From Candidatus Acidulodesulfobacterium acidiphilum (GTDB taxonomy: Bacteria > SZUA-79 > Acidulodesulfobacterales > Acidulodesulfobacteraceae): a stretch of DNA of 32,654 bases. The stretch lies in NCBI GenBank assembly GCA_008534395.1, contig SHMQ01000022.1, positions 1 through 32,654 on the forward strand, in the 5' to 3' direction. Of this stretch, positions 12,961-20,355 are shown in pieces (within the stretch, counting starts at the first letter, position 1; every line of letters starts with the position of its first letter). Position numbers and translations under genes: made by a program. The notes under the pieces are model-generated. The model searched no databases. It had not been told where the DNA came from and was given only the letters and a program-made list of their open reading frames with translations.

Positions 12961-13872
12961 ATGATAAATCTTTATAATCCGCAAAATTTTACGTCCTTAT
13001 TCTCTATCTTGCTTACCGCTTTTCTTCTTGGAATAATACACGGATTTACCCCGGACGAGCATACATGGCCTATTACTTTCAGTTATTCTATAGGCAGTTA
13101 CAGCACTAAAGGCGGATTTAAAACCGGACTTCTTTTTTCGCTTGCCTTCACGTTGCAGAGGGCAGTCGCATCCGAACTTGCATTTTTCGCTCTCGGAAAA
13201 TTTTTAACAAAACCGGATGTGATTCCTGTCGTATATATATTCGTAGGAATAGTTATGTCGTTTGCCGGCGCTTACGTAATAGGACTCGGCGAAAATTTCG
13301 AGCTATTCGAAAAATTGGAAAAAATATTTATCAAGTTTTTGAAGATTAAAACGTTAAAAGATGAACATTCCAAAAACCCCGACGGAAAATCAAAGCCCAT
13401 ACCAATATATATGGTTCTTTTGCATGGATTTATCGCCGGATGGGGAACGGGAGCATTTGCGATAATAATTTATACCGTCCTCGCTCCAAAAATGCCTAAC
13501 GAATATACGGGTTTTCTGCCTGGACTTCTGTTCGGCCTCGGAACTATGGCGACGCAGATAATAATAGGCATGTTTGCGGGAAGATTTATGGAAAAACTTA
13601 AAATCCCTAAGAAAGGCATTCAGTACATCGCGAGAAGAACGTCCGGCATGACTCTTTTTTGGGGCGGATTTGCATTCGTTCTTGCGGCGGTAATGGAATT
13701 AACTTTCCCGAAACTTATACAGTGGGGATTTATAACTCAGATAAAAGTTCACAACCTTCACAATCTCGGAGTAGGATTCTTTCTGGTTATTTTTATAATT
13801 TTATTTATATTAACGATATCTTTTGTTAAATCGTTAATATACGTAAAAAATAACGGCTCTCAATTTATTTAA
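12961..13872 (+). CDS. multi-spanning metal transporter, Ni/Co (NicO/RcnA-like) type
   Basis: 303 residues from the ATG at 12961 (an in-frame TTG at 12955 is also possible). About seven hydrophobic segments in two similar halves. The first helix carries HGFTPDEHTWP (His27, Asp32, His34), close to the HX4DH metal-selectivity signature of nickel/cobalt permeases of the NiCoT, RcnA and UreH type, and the second half has LLHGFIAGWGTGAFA in the corresponding place. A charged cytoplasmic loop (about 118-145) separates the halves. Substrate is inferred; TauE/SafE-like export is an alternative. It stands alone between pyk, with which it diverges, and the lytic transglycosylase gene, with which it converges. 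No metal riboswitch is seen upstream. Confidence 0.55.
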   Translation: MINLYNPQNFTSLFSILLTAFLLGIIHGFTPDEHTWPITFSYSIGSYSTKGGFKTGLLFSLAFTLQRAVASELAFFALGKFLTKPDVIPVVYIFVGIVMSFAGAYVIGLGENFELFEKLEKIFIKFLKIKTLKDEHSKNPDGKSKPIPIYMVLLHGFIAGWGTGAFAIIIYTVLAPKMPNEYTGFLPGLLFGLGTMATQIIIGMFAGRFMEKLKIPKKGIQYIARRTSGMTLFWGGFAFVLAAVMELTFPKLIQWGFITQIKVHNLHNLGVGFFLVIFIILFILTISFVKSLIYVKNNGSQFI

Positions 13873-13910
13873 TTAATCTTTTATACATTAAATCTTTTTT
13901 ATTTATTTTT

Positions 13911-14711
13911 TTATTTTTCAAAAATATCTTTATTATAAATCGCAAAATATTTCTTAACTCTTTTATAATATCCGTAGTAAAAATCGGAAAACAGACGGTT
14001 GGTGCTTTCATTTGCGTTAAGTTTAAATTTGACTTTTCCGTTTTCGGTTTTCGTAAAACTTAATGTCCGATAAGCTAAAGTAGGACCGACGTTGTAAGCA
14101 AAAAGGGCAAGCTTTAAATTTTTAAACTCATATAACAAACTCAATAAATATCTTGCTCCTATTTTAATATTCAAAGAAGGATTATACAGGTAATTTACGG
14201 GAAGATATTCTATATATTTAGTATTATAATTATACTTTTTGGATTTTATTCCGTATTTCTTAATTAAATACAGTCCGGTTAAGGGCTTAATCTGCATAAG
14301 ACCGACGGCGCCTACGTCTGAATAGGAAAAATTGTTAAAAGAACTTTCCACTCTGATAACTGCCAGAATAAGAGCGGGATTTATTTTATATTTTTCTCCC
14401 AAGTTAAAAATAAGGTTCGACACCTTCTTTTCTTCGGATACCGGCAGTCCGGAATTAAAAGATTTAATAATCTTAAAAACTCTTATTTTTTCGTAATCGA
14501 TGTGTATTTTTTGTTTAAGAATTTTCACGTCCTGCCGTTCTTTCACGTAGCCGTAGTATATAGGCATAACATAAAAATAAGATAAAAAAGCCGCCGAAAT
14601 TAGCACCGAAAGAAGTAAAAAATACGGCAGATAATATTTAAATTTAATTTCAGCGATTAAATTTCTTAATCCGTTTTTTAATTTCAATAATATTTTTATA
14701 ATTTTTTTCAA
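13911..14711 (-). CDS. membrane-anchored lytic transglycosylase (SLT domain)
   Basis: 266 residues. An N-terminal membrane helix (about 27-50) anchors the protein and leaves the rest in the periplasm. The SLT catalytic domain covers about 95-225: NPALILAVIRVESSFNN with catalytic Glu122, SDVGAVGLMQIKP, YNPSLNIKIGARYL and LALFAYNVGPTLA, the four motifs of family 1 transglycosylases (Slt/MltC/MltE type). It cleaves the MurNAc-GlcNAc bond of peptidoglycan with 1,6-anhydro product formation. The C-terminus (YGYYKRVKKYFAIY) is also usual for the family. Gene is single and converges with the transporter gene. Confidence 0.9.
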   Translation of the reverse strand: MKKIIKILLKLKNGLRNLIAEIKFKYYLPYFLLLSVLISAAFLSYFYVMPIYYGYVKERQDVKILKQKIHIDYEKIRVFKIIKSFNSGLPVSEEKKVSNLIFNLGEKYKINPALILAVIRVESSFNNFSYSDVGAVGLMQIKPLTGLYLIKKYGIKSKKYNYNTKYIEYLPVNYLYNPSLNIKIGARYLLSLLYEFKNLKLALFAYNVGPTLAYRTLSFTKTENGKVKFKLNANESTNRLFSDFYYGYYKRVKKYFAIYNKDIFEK

Positions 14712-15066
14712 AATTCACTCCAAAATCAATAAAATTTATATAAAAAATATATATTTTATGCATAAATAAATAGCTTTAAACTATTTTATTATAAAAATAT
14801 ACCATAAACGAAATATAAAAGTCAAATTTAGCTATTTTTTTCTCTTTTTTAACTCTAAAACCGCCGTTTTTCTTAAAATAATCCGTAAAAAATAATTTTC
14901 TTTTATGTTAACGTAAAAAAGATTTTCTTGCCATTTATTTTAAAAAATGATAATTTATAAATATCGGCCTTTTTATTTTATAAATTTATGAACTCTTGTC
15001 ACATTTAATTATGTTTTAGGATTTAAAATCAATTTTAACGTTTAATTTAATTAAGGAGAAAAAAAA
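14712..15066. other. 355-bp intergenic region, very AT-rich
   Basis: It separates the divergent SLT and dsrE2 genes and must hold both promoters. I see only A/T runs and no ORF, RNA gene or clear dyad. AAGGAG at 15052-15057 is the dsrE2 ribosome site. Confidence 0.5.
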
Positions 15067-15537
15067 ATGGCTGATCAGACAAAAATGGCTATCATTTCTA
15101 TTCACGGAACGCTGGATATGGCATACCCTCCGCTTATCCTGGCATCTACCGCGGCGACGCTGGATATCGAAACTGCAATATTTTTTACTTTTTACGGATT
15201 GCAGATACTCAAAAAAGATGCAGGAGATTCTTTGAAAGTCGCTCCGCTTGGAAATCCTGCCATGCCTATGCCGGTTCCAAATATTATAGGCGCTCTCCCG
15301 GGCATGACGGCAATGGCTACTTCTATGATGAAATCCATGATTAAGAAAGATGGCGTAGCATCGGTTCCCGAACTCATATCGTTATGCCAAGAAACAGGAG
15401 TAAGGCTTATTGCATGCCAGATGACGATGGATCTTTTCGGCTTTAAAAAGGAAGATATGATAGACGGGTTAGAATATGCAGGCGCCGCTACTTTCATGGA
15501 ATATGCCGCTAACTCGCAAATCCATCTTGCTTTTTAA
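15067..15537 (+). CDS. DsrE2-type DsrE/DsrF/DrsH-like sulfur-carrier protein
   Basis: 156 residues. The DsrE2 landmarks are present: an early hydrophobic strand and helix (AYPPLILASTAATL), FFTFYGLQILKKD, the proline-rich GNPAMPMPVPNIIGALPGM, and the second half CQETGVRLIACQMTMDLFGF. Cys107 and Cys117 lie in the region where DsrE2 proteins carry their conserved thiols, Cys117 being the likely persulfide carrier. Such proteins move sulfane sulfur with TusA, rhodanese and Hdr-like or Dsr systems in sulfur-oxidising or sulfur-disproportionating bacteria, often at the membrane. Here it is alone, with a strong ribosome site (AAGGAG) and a hairpin terminator, so it is a single-gene transcript. Partners must be elsewhere. 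Confidence 0.85.
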   Translation: MADQTKMAIISIHGTLDMAYPPLILASTAATLDIETAIFFTFYGLQILKKDAGDSLKVAPLGNPAMPMPVPNIIGALPGMTAMATSMMKSMIKKDGVASVPELISLCQETGVRLIACQMTMDLFGFKKEDMIDGLEYAGAATFMEYAANSQIHLAF

Positions 15538-15594
15538 TTTTTAAACCGCAGAAAGCGCAAATAAAAAGCCTAAAATCAAACAGTCAAATTCCAC

Positions 15595-15635
15595 GGCTCC
15601 CGAAATTATGCGGGAGCCTCTATTTGTCAATTTTT
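15595..15635 (+). terminator. terminator after dsrE2
   Basis: GGCTCCCG (15595-15602), an 8-nt loop and CGGGAGCC (15611-15618) form a perfect stem, followed by a T-rich tract. Confidence 0.8.
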
Positions 15636-15636
15636 A

Positions 15637-15665
15637 TTGACATCATCGCTTAAATTAATTATAAT
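15637..15665 (+). promoter_or_regulatory. consensus sigma70 promoter of the arsR-tolC unit
   Basis: TTGACA (15637-15642), a 17-bp spacer and TATAAT (15660-15665) are a perfect match to consensus, with a start near 15672. A promoter this strong normally needs a repressor, which fits the ArsR gene it drives. Confidence 0.8.
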
Positions 15666-15671
15666 ATAAAA

Positions 15672-15705
15672 AGGATATTATATATGTGTATATATAAATA
15701 TTCCT
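15672..15705 (+). promoter_or_regulatory. imperfect dyad at the transcription start, candidate ArsR operator
   Basis: AGGATATT (15672-15679) and AATATTCCT (15697-15705) are inverted with one extra base, around an alternating AT core (ATATATGTGTATATAT). It sits at +1 to about +33 of the promoter before the ArsR-family gene. The assignment to ArsR is inference. Confidence 0.4.
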
Positions 15706-15743
15706 ATATAATTAATTTTTAATGGTATCAGCACAAAACTACT

Positions 15744-16088
15744 ATGAATGAAATTAATATCGGAGAAGAATATAAAACCGAAGCCGAACTTTTAAAAACG
15801 CTCGGACACCCTATAAGGCTTAAAATAATTGAGGTGCTTGTAAGCAATAAATCCTGCGTTAAAAATATTTGGGAATCTTTGGGAATTTCTCAGGCGACGG
15901 TTTCTCAGCACCTTATATCCCTTAAAAATAAAGGCATAGTAAGCTGCAAAAGGGACGGCGTCATGATGTGCTACGAACTTAACGACAAAAGAATCGAAAA
16001 AATATTTAAAGACCTTAAAGAATTCGGAAATCACGACAAAAACATTCCAAAAAAAGAAAAATCTATATTATTAAATTTACCTAAATAA
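15744..16088 (+). CDS. ArsR-family winged-helix regulator
   Basis: 114 residues with the ArsR fold: EAELLKTLGHPIRLKIIEVL (helices 1-2), SCVKNIWESLGISQATVSQH (helix-turn-helix) and LISLKNKGIVSCKRDGVMMCYEL (wing). Cysteines at about residues 38, 77 and 84 could bind a thiophilic metal or metalloid or act as a redox pair. The usual ELCVCDL motif is only partly kept, as SCVKNIW, so the inducer cannot be named. It lies behind a consensus promoter with a dyad at the start site, which suggests autorepression. The downstream tolC gene begins 62 bp later on the same strand, so it probably controls an efflux channel. Confidence 0.85.
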   Translation: MNEINIGEEYKTEAELLKTLGHPIRLKIIEVLVSNKSCVKNIWESLGISQATVSQHLISLKNKGIVSCKRDGVMMCYELNDKRIEKIFKDLKEFGNHDKNIPKKEKSILLNLPK

Positions 16089-16150
16089 AATAAAAAAATA
16101 AAATTAATATATAAATACTTAATCCGATAAATATATGATTATGTATATAT

Positions 16151-17554
16151 ATGAATATGAATAAAATATATAAAAGCAAAAAAATTATTTTTACCGCTTT
16201 TTTGTCGGTTGCACTGCTTATACAGTTAATGCCGTCAAAATTTTCAAAAAAAGCGTTTGCCTTTAAAGCGGCTATAAAACCGGACATATCTATAAAACAG
16301 GCGTTTATATACGCGTTAAAATACAATAAAATGCTAAGATTGGAAAAAATTAAACTTAACGGCGCAGGATATGAGAAAAATGAAGCTATGAGCGGTTTTT
16401 TTCCAAAAATTAATTTCGACGAAATTTATATGAATACAAACAACCCTTTATATGCTTTCGGAAACGTTTTGAATCAGAGAATATTAACAGACCGTAACGT
16501 TCAATCATATTTCAGCCCTAGTTTTTTAAATAATCCTGGAATGATACATAATTATGAATCGGAGTTTTCTATAGAACAGCCCATATTTATGGGCGGAGAA
16601 ATATACTTTGGATATAAAAGGGCTCAGCTTCATATGCAGTCTGTAAAAAAAGGTTTAAGCGAAGCAAAACAGGAAGTTTTATACGGCGTAGCAAAGGCAT
16701 ATTATTCCGTTATACTTGCTAAAAAATACGTCAACCTGATGAAAAGCATGCTGAAAACGGCGGAAAATTATAAAACGCTTTCCGAAAATTTATTTAAAGC
16801 AGGCCAGGTAGTATCTTCCGACGTATTAAGGGCAAAAGTAGAAGCCGCAAAAATGAAGGAAAAACTCGCATCAGCCGAAAAAAATTACAGGCTGGCAAAA
16901 TATTTTTTAAATATAACGATTGGACTTCCTATAAGTTCTAACTATGTAATTACAAGCAAGCTAAAAAACAGGCCGTTAAGAAAAACCATCAGTATTTCAT
17001 CTATGCAAAAAACTGCATTTAGAGAAAGACCGGATTATAAAGCCCTCCTTCTTAACAAAAAAAATATGGCGCTCGGCGTCAAATCGGCTTACGGAAAATT
17101 TTTACCGAAATTAGTCGCGGGATACGACTATTTCAGCAACGGACCGGCTATACATCCGGACGATTCATACAGTTATGCTTTTACCGTTATGCTGCATTTC
17201 AATATTTTTTCTGGGCTTTACGACTATAATAATCTGCAGAAATCTAAAAGTTCATACAACGAAATGCTTGAATATCGAGGGCTTTTAAGGGATAAAATTA
17301 AAATGCAGGTTAGAAAAGCATATCTGCAGTATAAAACAGACTTGATCAACACCGGCGTCGCCAAGCTTGCCGCATTAAATGCCAAGCAAACGCTTAAAAT
17401 TACGACTAACAGATACAAAGCAGGAATGACGACTTTAATTAATTTGGACAGGACGCTCGACGAATTAAAAGCTGCTAAATTAAATTATCTAAACACTTTG
17501 TACAAACTTAATACAGATAAATATTATATAAAGCTCGTTACCGGAACGCTGTAA
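16151..17554 (+). CDS. TolC-family outer-membrane efflux protein 1
   Basis: 467 residues. The N-terminus has a basic stretch and one hydrophobic segment (IIFTAFLSVALLIQL) followed by an Ala-rich site (FAFKAAI), a Sec signal. The mature part shows the TolC repeat pattern: SIKQAFIYALKYN near the start, long coiled helices (YGVAKAYYSVILAKKYV, AGQVVSSDVLRAKVEAAK), and a second half with ERPDYKALLLNKKN, VRKAYLQYKTDLINTG and RYKAGMTTLINLDRTLDEL. It forms a trimeric channel with an inner-membrane pump and adaptor, none of which is adjacent. Start chosen at 16151 (a second ATG is at 16157); no clear Shine-Dalgarno. Probably cotranscribed with the ArsR gene. Confidence 0.88.
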   Translation: MNMNKIYKSKKIIFTAFLSVALLIQLMPSKFSKKAFAFKAAIKPDISIKQAFIYALKYNKMLRLEKIKLNGAGYEKNEAMSGFFPKINFDEIYMNTNNPLYAFGNVLNQRILTDRNVQSYFSPSFLNNPGMIHNYESEFSIEQPIFMGGEIYFGYKRAQLHMQSVKKGLSEAKQEVLYGVAKAYYSVILAKKYVNLMKSMLKTAENYKTLSENLFKAGQVVSSDVLRAKVEAAKMKEKLASAEKNYRLAKYFLNITIGLPISSNYVITSKLKNRPLRKTISISSMQKTAFRERPDYKALLLNKKNMALGVKSAYGKFLPKLVAGYDYFSNGPAIHPDDSYSYAFTVMLHFNIFSGLYDYNNLQKSKSSYNEMLEYRGLLRDKIKMQVRKAYLQYKTDLINTGVAKLAALNAKQTLKITTNRYKAGMTTLINLDRTLDELKAAKLNYLNTLYKLNTDKYYIKLVTGTL

Positions 17555-17652
17555 CTACAAATATTCAATATAATTATAATACTTTAATTCTGCAATAGAA
17601 CAACAAAAAACTCTTGAATATGTTATAATGATTAGAAAAATGCGCAAGAAAC

Positions 17653-17745
17653 AAGAAAAAGGTGTCATATTTTATTTTACGCATACGAAAAGATACAATT
17701 AACGATAAAAGATATTGCGTAAAATTAATCTGACACCTTTTTCTT
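17653..17745. repeat. composite palindromic repeat, copy A
   Basis: An 89-bp core (17655-17743) is bounded by GAAAAAGGTGTCA and TGACACCTTTTTC, with an inner inverted pair TTTTACGCA/TTGCGTAAAA and a 40-bp centre. It matches copy B (18281-18369) at 82 of 89 positions by my alignment. Flank TTCAGGATTAAGG (17745-17757) matches, inverted, the flank of the solo palindrome at 11133. It lies in the 308-bp gap between tolC and fmdB. MITE- or REP-like; no ORF inside. Confidence 0.85.
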
Positions 17746-17788
17746 CAGGATTAAGGAAAAAGAAATACTCGCAATAACGTCATAAATA

Positions 17789-17797
17789 TGGTATAAT
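17789..17797 (+). promoter_or_regulatory. extended -10 promoter of fmdB
   Basis: TGG-TATAAT with TATAAT at 17792-17797. The -35 (TCGCAA at 17769-17774) is weak. Predicted start near 17804, then AAAGGAGG about 12 nt before the ATG at 17863. Confidence 0.55.
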
Positions 17798-17862
17798 ACT
17801 TATAAAGTAAATTATAATGGGACTGCGAATTAAAAAGTTATAAAAGGAGGTAAACAGTTATT

Positions 17863-18090
17863 ATGCCGATATATGAATATGAATGCAAAAAATGCGGAAA
17901 AATATTTGAAGTCTATCAAAGACTAAGCGACAAAGCCGAGGACATAAAATGTCCGATATGCGGAGCGGAAAAACCTGTCAAAAGAGTCAGCTCATTCAGC
18001 AGTTGCGGAAGCGGATACGGTTCAGCAGGCTACGGATCATCATCCGGCGGTTCGTGCGGAGGCGGCGGATACAGCAGCGGTTTCGGCTGA
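17863..18090 (+). CDS. FmdB-family zinc-ribbon protein
   Basis: 75 residues. MPIYEYECKKCGKIFEVYQ and IKCPICGAEKPVKRV give two CxxC knuckles (Cys8/11 and Cys30/33) of the FmdB/CxxC_CxxC_SSSS regulatory-protein family. The C-terminal part is Gly/Ser-rich with three more cysteines (SSCGSGYGS, GGSCGGGG). Function in most bacteria is unknown despite the name taken from formamidase operons. Strong AAAGGAGG ribosome site, single-gene transcript ending at a good terminator, and repeat copies on both sides. Confidence 0.9.
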   Translation: MPIYEYECKKCGKIFEVYQRLSDKAEDIKCPICGAEKPVKRVSSFSSCGSGYGSAGYGSSSGGSCGGGGYSSGFG

Positions 18091-18165
18091 GCATAAAAAC
18101 GGGCGGTTCGTCCGATTTAAATTTTATAAAATAAGTGACGAAAAAGTAAAAAGCAGTATAAATTT

Positions 18166-18207
18166 AAGCCTAAAAAGACAAAAGTTTATGTCTTTTTAGG
18201 CTTTTTT
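18166..18207 (+). terminator. terminator after fmdB
   Basis: A 15-bp stem, AAGCCTAAAAAGACA (18166-18180) with TGTCTTTTTAGGCTT (18189-18203), with an 8-nt loop and a T tract after it. Confidence 0.85.
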
Positions 18208-18249
18208 ATTCTAAGACTATTTTAAAAAAGGCAAACCAATAACGGAACG

Positions 18250-18280
18250 GCAAACGCAGTCGGGAGTAAGAGAATAAATA
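18250..18280 (+). repeat. 31-bp direct repeat beside element B, left copy
   Basis: GCAAACGCAGTCGGGAGTA then a GAGAATAAATA tail. It matches 18409-18439 at 30 of 31 positions and abuts the left end of the palindromic element B. Confidence 0.9.
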
Positions 18281-18369
18281 GAAAAAGGTGTCAGATTTTG
18301 TTTTACGCATACGAAAAGGAACAATTAACGATTAAAGATGTTGCGTAAAATTAATCTGACACCTTTTTC
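18281..18369. repeat. composite palindromic repeat, copy B
   Basis: 89 bp with ends GAAAAAGGTGTCAGA and TCTGACACCTTTTTC (perfect 15-bp terminal inverted repeats) and the inner pair TTTTACGCA/TTGCGTAAAA. It lies between the fmdB terminator and the 3' end of proS. About 92% identical to copy A. Confidence 0.9.
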
Positions 18370-18408
18370 GACGACACGATTATTACCGATTATTATCTCG
18401 CTAAATCA

Positions 18409-18453
18409 GCAAACGCAGTCGGGAGTATGAGAATAAATAAATCTGACCCCTTT
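18409..18453. repeat. 31-bp direct repeat, right copy, plus REP-like AAATCTGACCCCTTT
   Basis: The right copy of the 31-bp repeat (18409-18439) runs directly into AAATCTGACCCCTTT (18439-18453), a variant of the TCTGACACCTTTTTC end of the neighbouring element. The last two bases overlap the proS stop codon. Confidence 0.8.
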
Positions 18454-20245
18454 AAAAAATAAGCTGCTTGACTCTTGAGTATAAAGCATCGAGACTGTCG
18501 AAGGTTTCTTTTGAGGAGTCTTTCTTTATTTCGAGTTCGTATTTGTTTTCCTTGACGGTTCTGTTTCCTATGACTATCTTGAAAGGAATTCCGATAAGGT
18601 CGATATCTTTAAGTTTAATGCCGGCGGACAGTTTTCTGTCGTCGTAAAGTACGTCTGCCCCCATAGAGGTTAAATCTCCGTAAATTTTTTCGGAAATTTC
18701 CGTAATCTTTTCGTCGTTAACGTTAAGATTGACGACTGCTAAAGCAAAAGGACTTACGGAAACTGGAAGATTGATACCGTTTTCATCGGCAAATACCTCA
18801 ATGAGTGTCTGTAAAGTTCTGCCGACGCCGATACCGTAACAGCCCATGACGAAATATTTAGACTCGCCTTTTTCGTCAAGAAATTTTGCGCTTAAAACTT
18901 TTGAATATTTTTCTCCGAGTTTAAATATATGACCAAGTTCAATGGCATTTTTTATGCCTAATATTCCCTGACATTTCACGCACTTATCGCCTGCCTGCAC
19001 GCTTCTTATGTCCGCAACTATATCAAAATTAAAATCGCGTCCGGGTTTAACGTTTGCCATATGCCAGTCTTTTTCATTGGCGCCGGTAATCCAGTATTCC
19101 GAATTATTAATCTCCTCGTCTATTACTATAAGTATATTGCCGCCGTCACCTGCATTAATATCCGCCGCATCGTCATTGCCGGTATTGCCGTTAGCATTGA
19201 CGCCTGTATGGCCGTTTTGCTTTTTTAAACCGAAAGGTCCGGCAAAACCGCAAGGCGCTCCCGTTATTTTTTCAACGTCCTGCTCTTTTGCAAGAAACAG
19301 ATTTTTAATTTTTACAGCTTTTTTTAGTTTGCGTTCGTTTATGTCCCTGTCGCCCCTTACCAACGCCGCAATAAAACCTATTTCAGATTCATATATTATC
19401 GTCTTGGCAAAACAGGTTTTGTCCACTTTAAGGTATTCCGCCACCTCTTCAACCGATTTTTTATCCGGAGTAGAAAGTTTGGTCATTCTCGGCTGTCTGC
19501 AAGATTCAAGCGGGCCGTTATAATCGGAAACCGATTCCGCTTCGTCGATTGAAGCCGCATAGCCGCAATTATTGCATATTACTATTTTGTCTTCCCCGTA
19601 TTCGGAAAAAACCATAAGCTCTTCGGAATAATTTCCTCCGATTTCACCTGCCTCGGCTTTAATAAATTTAAAATCGAACCCTAATCTTTTGAATATATTT
19701 TCATACGCATGCTTCATTTTTTTATAGCTTTCGTCTAATCCCTTTTCGTCGGCATCGAAACTGTAAGCATCCTTCATAATAAACTCTTTTGCGCGCATAA
19801 GACCGAATCTCGGACGCATCTCGTCCCTGAATTTAAGATGAATCTGATAAAGAGTTAAGGGAAGTTCCTTGTACGACTTCACGTTTTTTTTAACCAAATC
19901 CGTAATTACCTCTTCATAAGTAGGAGCTAAGCAAAAATCTCTGTCCTGCCTGTCTTTAAAACGCAGAAGTTCTTTGCCGTAATCTTCATCCCTTCCCGAT
20001 TCTTTCCATATTTCCAGCGGCTGAACGAAAGGCATGGAGAGTTCTACGGCGCCGGCATCATTCATCTCCCGTCTTATTATATCTTCTAATTTGCGCAGGC
20101 TCTTTAAACCGAGAGGCAGGTATGTATATATTCCGCCGGACAACTGCCTTACGTAACCTGCCCTTAGCAGCAGTTTGTGGCTTTTAAGAACGGCTTCTTT
20201 AGGGTCTTCTTTTAAAGAAGGAATAAAAAAATGTGAATATCGCAC
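18452..20245 (-). CDS. proS: prolyl-tRNA synthetase
   Basis: 597 residues. Charges tRNA-Pro with proline. Class II motifs: RQLSGGIYTYLPLGLKSLRK with motif 1 near the N-terminus, motif 2 around LPLTLYQIHLKFRDEMRPRF followed by GLMRAKEFIMKDAYSF, and motif 3 GCYGIGVGRTLQTLIEV near residue 455. The YbaK-like editing insertion (about 230-400) marks the bacterial type, and the anticodon-binding domain is C-terminal (SVSPFALAVVNLN onward). A low-complexity Asn/Gly/Asp segment (NGHTGVNANGNTGNDDAAD, about 345-363) lies inside the editing domain and makes it some 25 residues longer than usual. AAAGGAG precedes the ATG. It lies 110 bp after ispG on the same strand, so the two may be cotranscribed. Confidence 0.96.
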   Translation of the reverse strand: MRYSHFFIPSLKEDPKEAVLKSHKLLLRAGYVRQLSGGIYTYLPLGLKSLRKLEDIIRREMNDAGAVELSMPFVQPLEIWKESGRDEDYGKELLRFKDRQDRDFCLAPTYEEVITDLVKKNVKSYKELPLTLYQIHLKFRDEMRPRFGLMRAKEFIMKDAYSFDADEKGLDESYKKMKHAYENIFKRLGFDFKFIKAEAGEIGGNYSEELMVFSEYGEDKIVICNNCGYAASIDEAESVSDYNGPLESCRQPRMTKLSTPDKKSVEEVAEYLKVDKTCFAKTIIYESEIGFIAALVRGDRDINERKLKKAVKIKNLFLAKEQDVEKITGAPCGFAGPFGLKKQNGHTGVNANGNTGNDDAADINAGDGGNILIVIDEEINNSEYWITGANEKDWHMANVKPGRDFNFDIVADIRSVQAGDKCVKCQGILGIKNAIELGHIFKLGEKYSKVLSAKFLDEKGESKYFVMGCYGIGVGRTLQTLIEVFADENGINLPVSVSPFALAVVNLNVNDEKITEISEKIYGDLTSMGADVLYDDRKLSAGIKLKDIDLIGIPFKIVIGNRTVKENKYELEIKKDSSKETFDSLDALYSRVKQLIF

Positions 20246-20355
20246 TATAGACTCCTTTATATTTTATATTTATATTTAATTGTATATAAAATTATTTTAT
20301 TTAATGAATAATTAACGTTTTCTTTACAATTTTATAGTTTATTTTATTTAGTTTC

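Noticed and set aside
17653-18369. CRISPR repeats
   Set aside because: Only two 89-bp copies 630 bp apart with internal palindromes and a gene in between; no short regular repeats or spacers and no cas genes.
19008-19523. 171-codon ORF antisense to proS
   Set aside because: Shadow of the ProRS editing domain. Its length comes from the low-complexity insert on the other strand.
20246-20355. T-box leader or attenuator between ispG and proS
   Set aside because: Only about 110 bp of A/T-rich sequence with no specifier-type stem-loops; proS follows ispG on the same strand.
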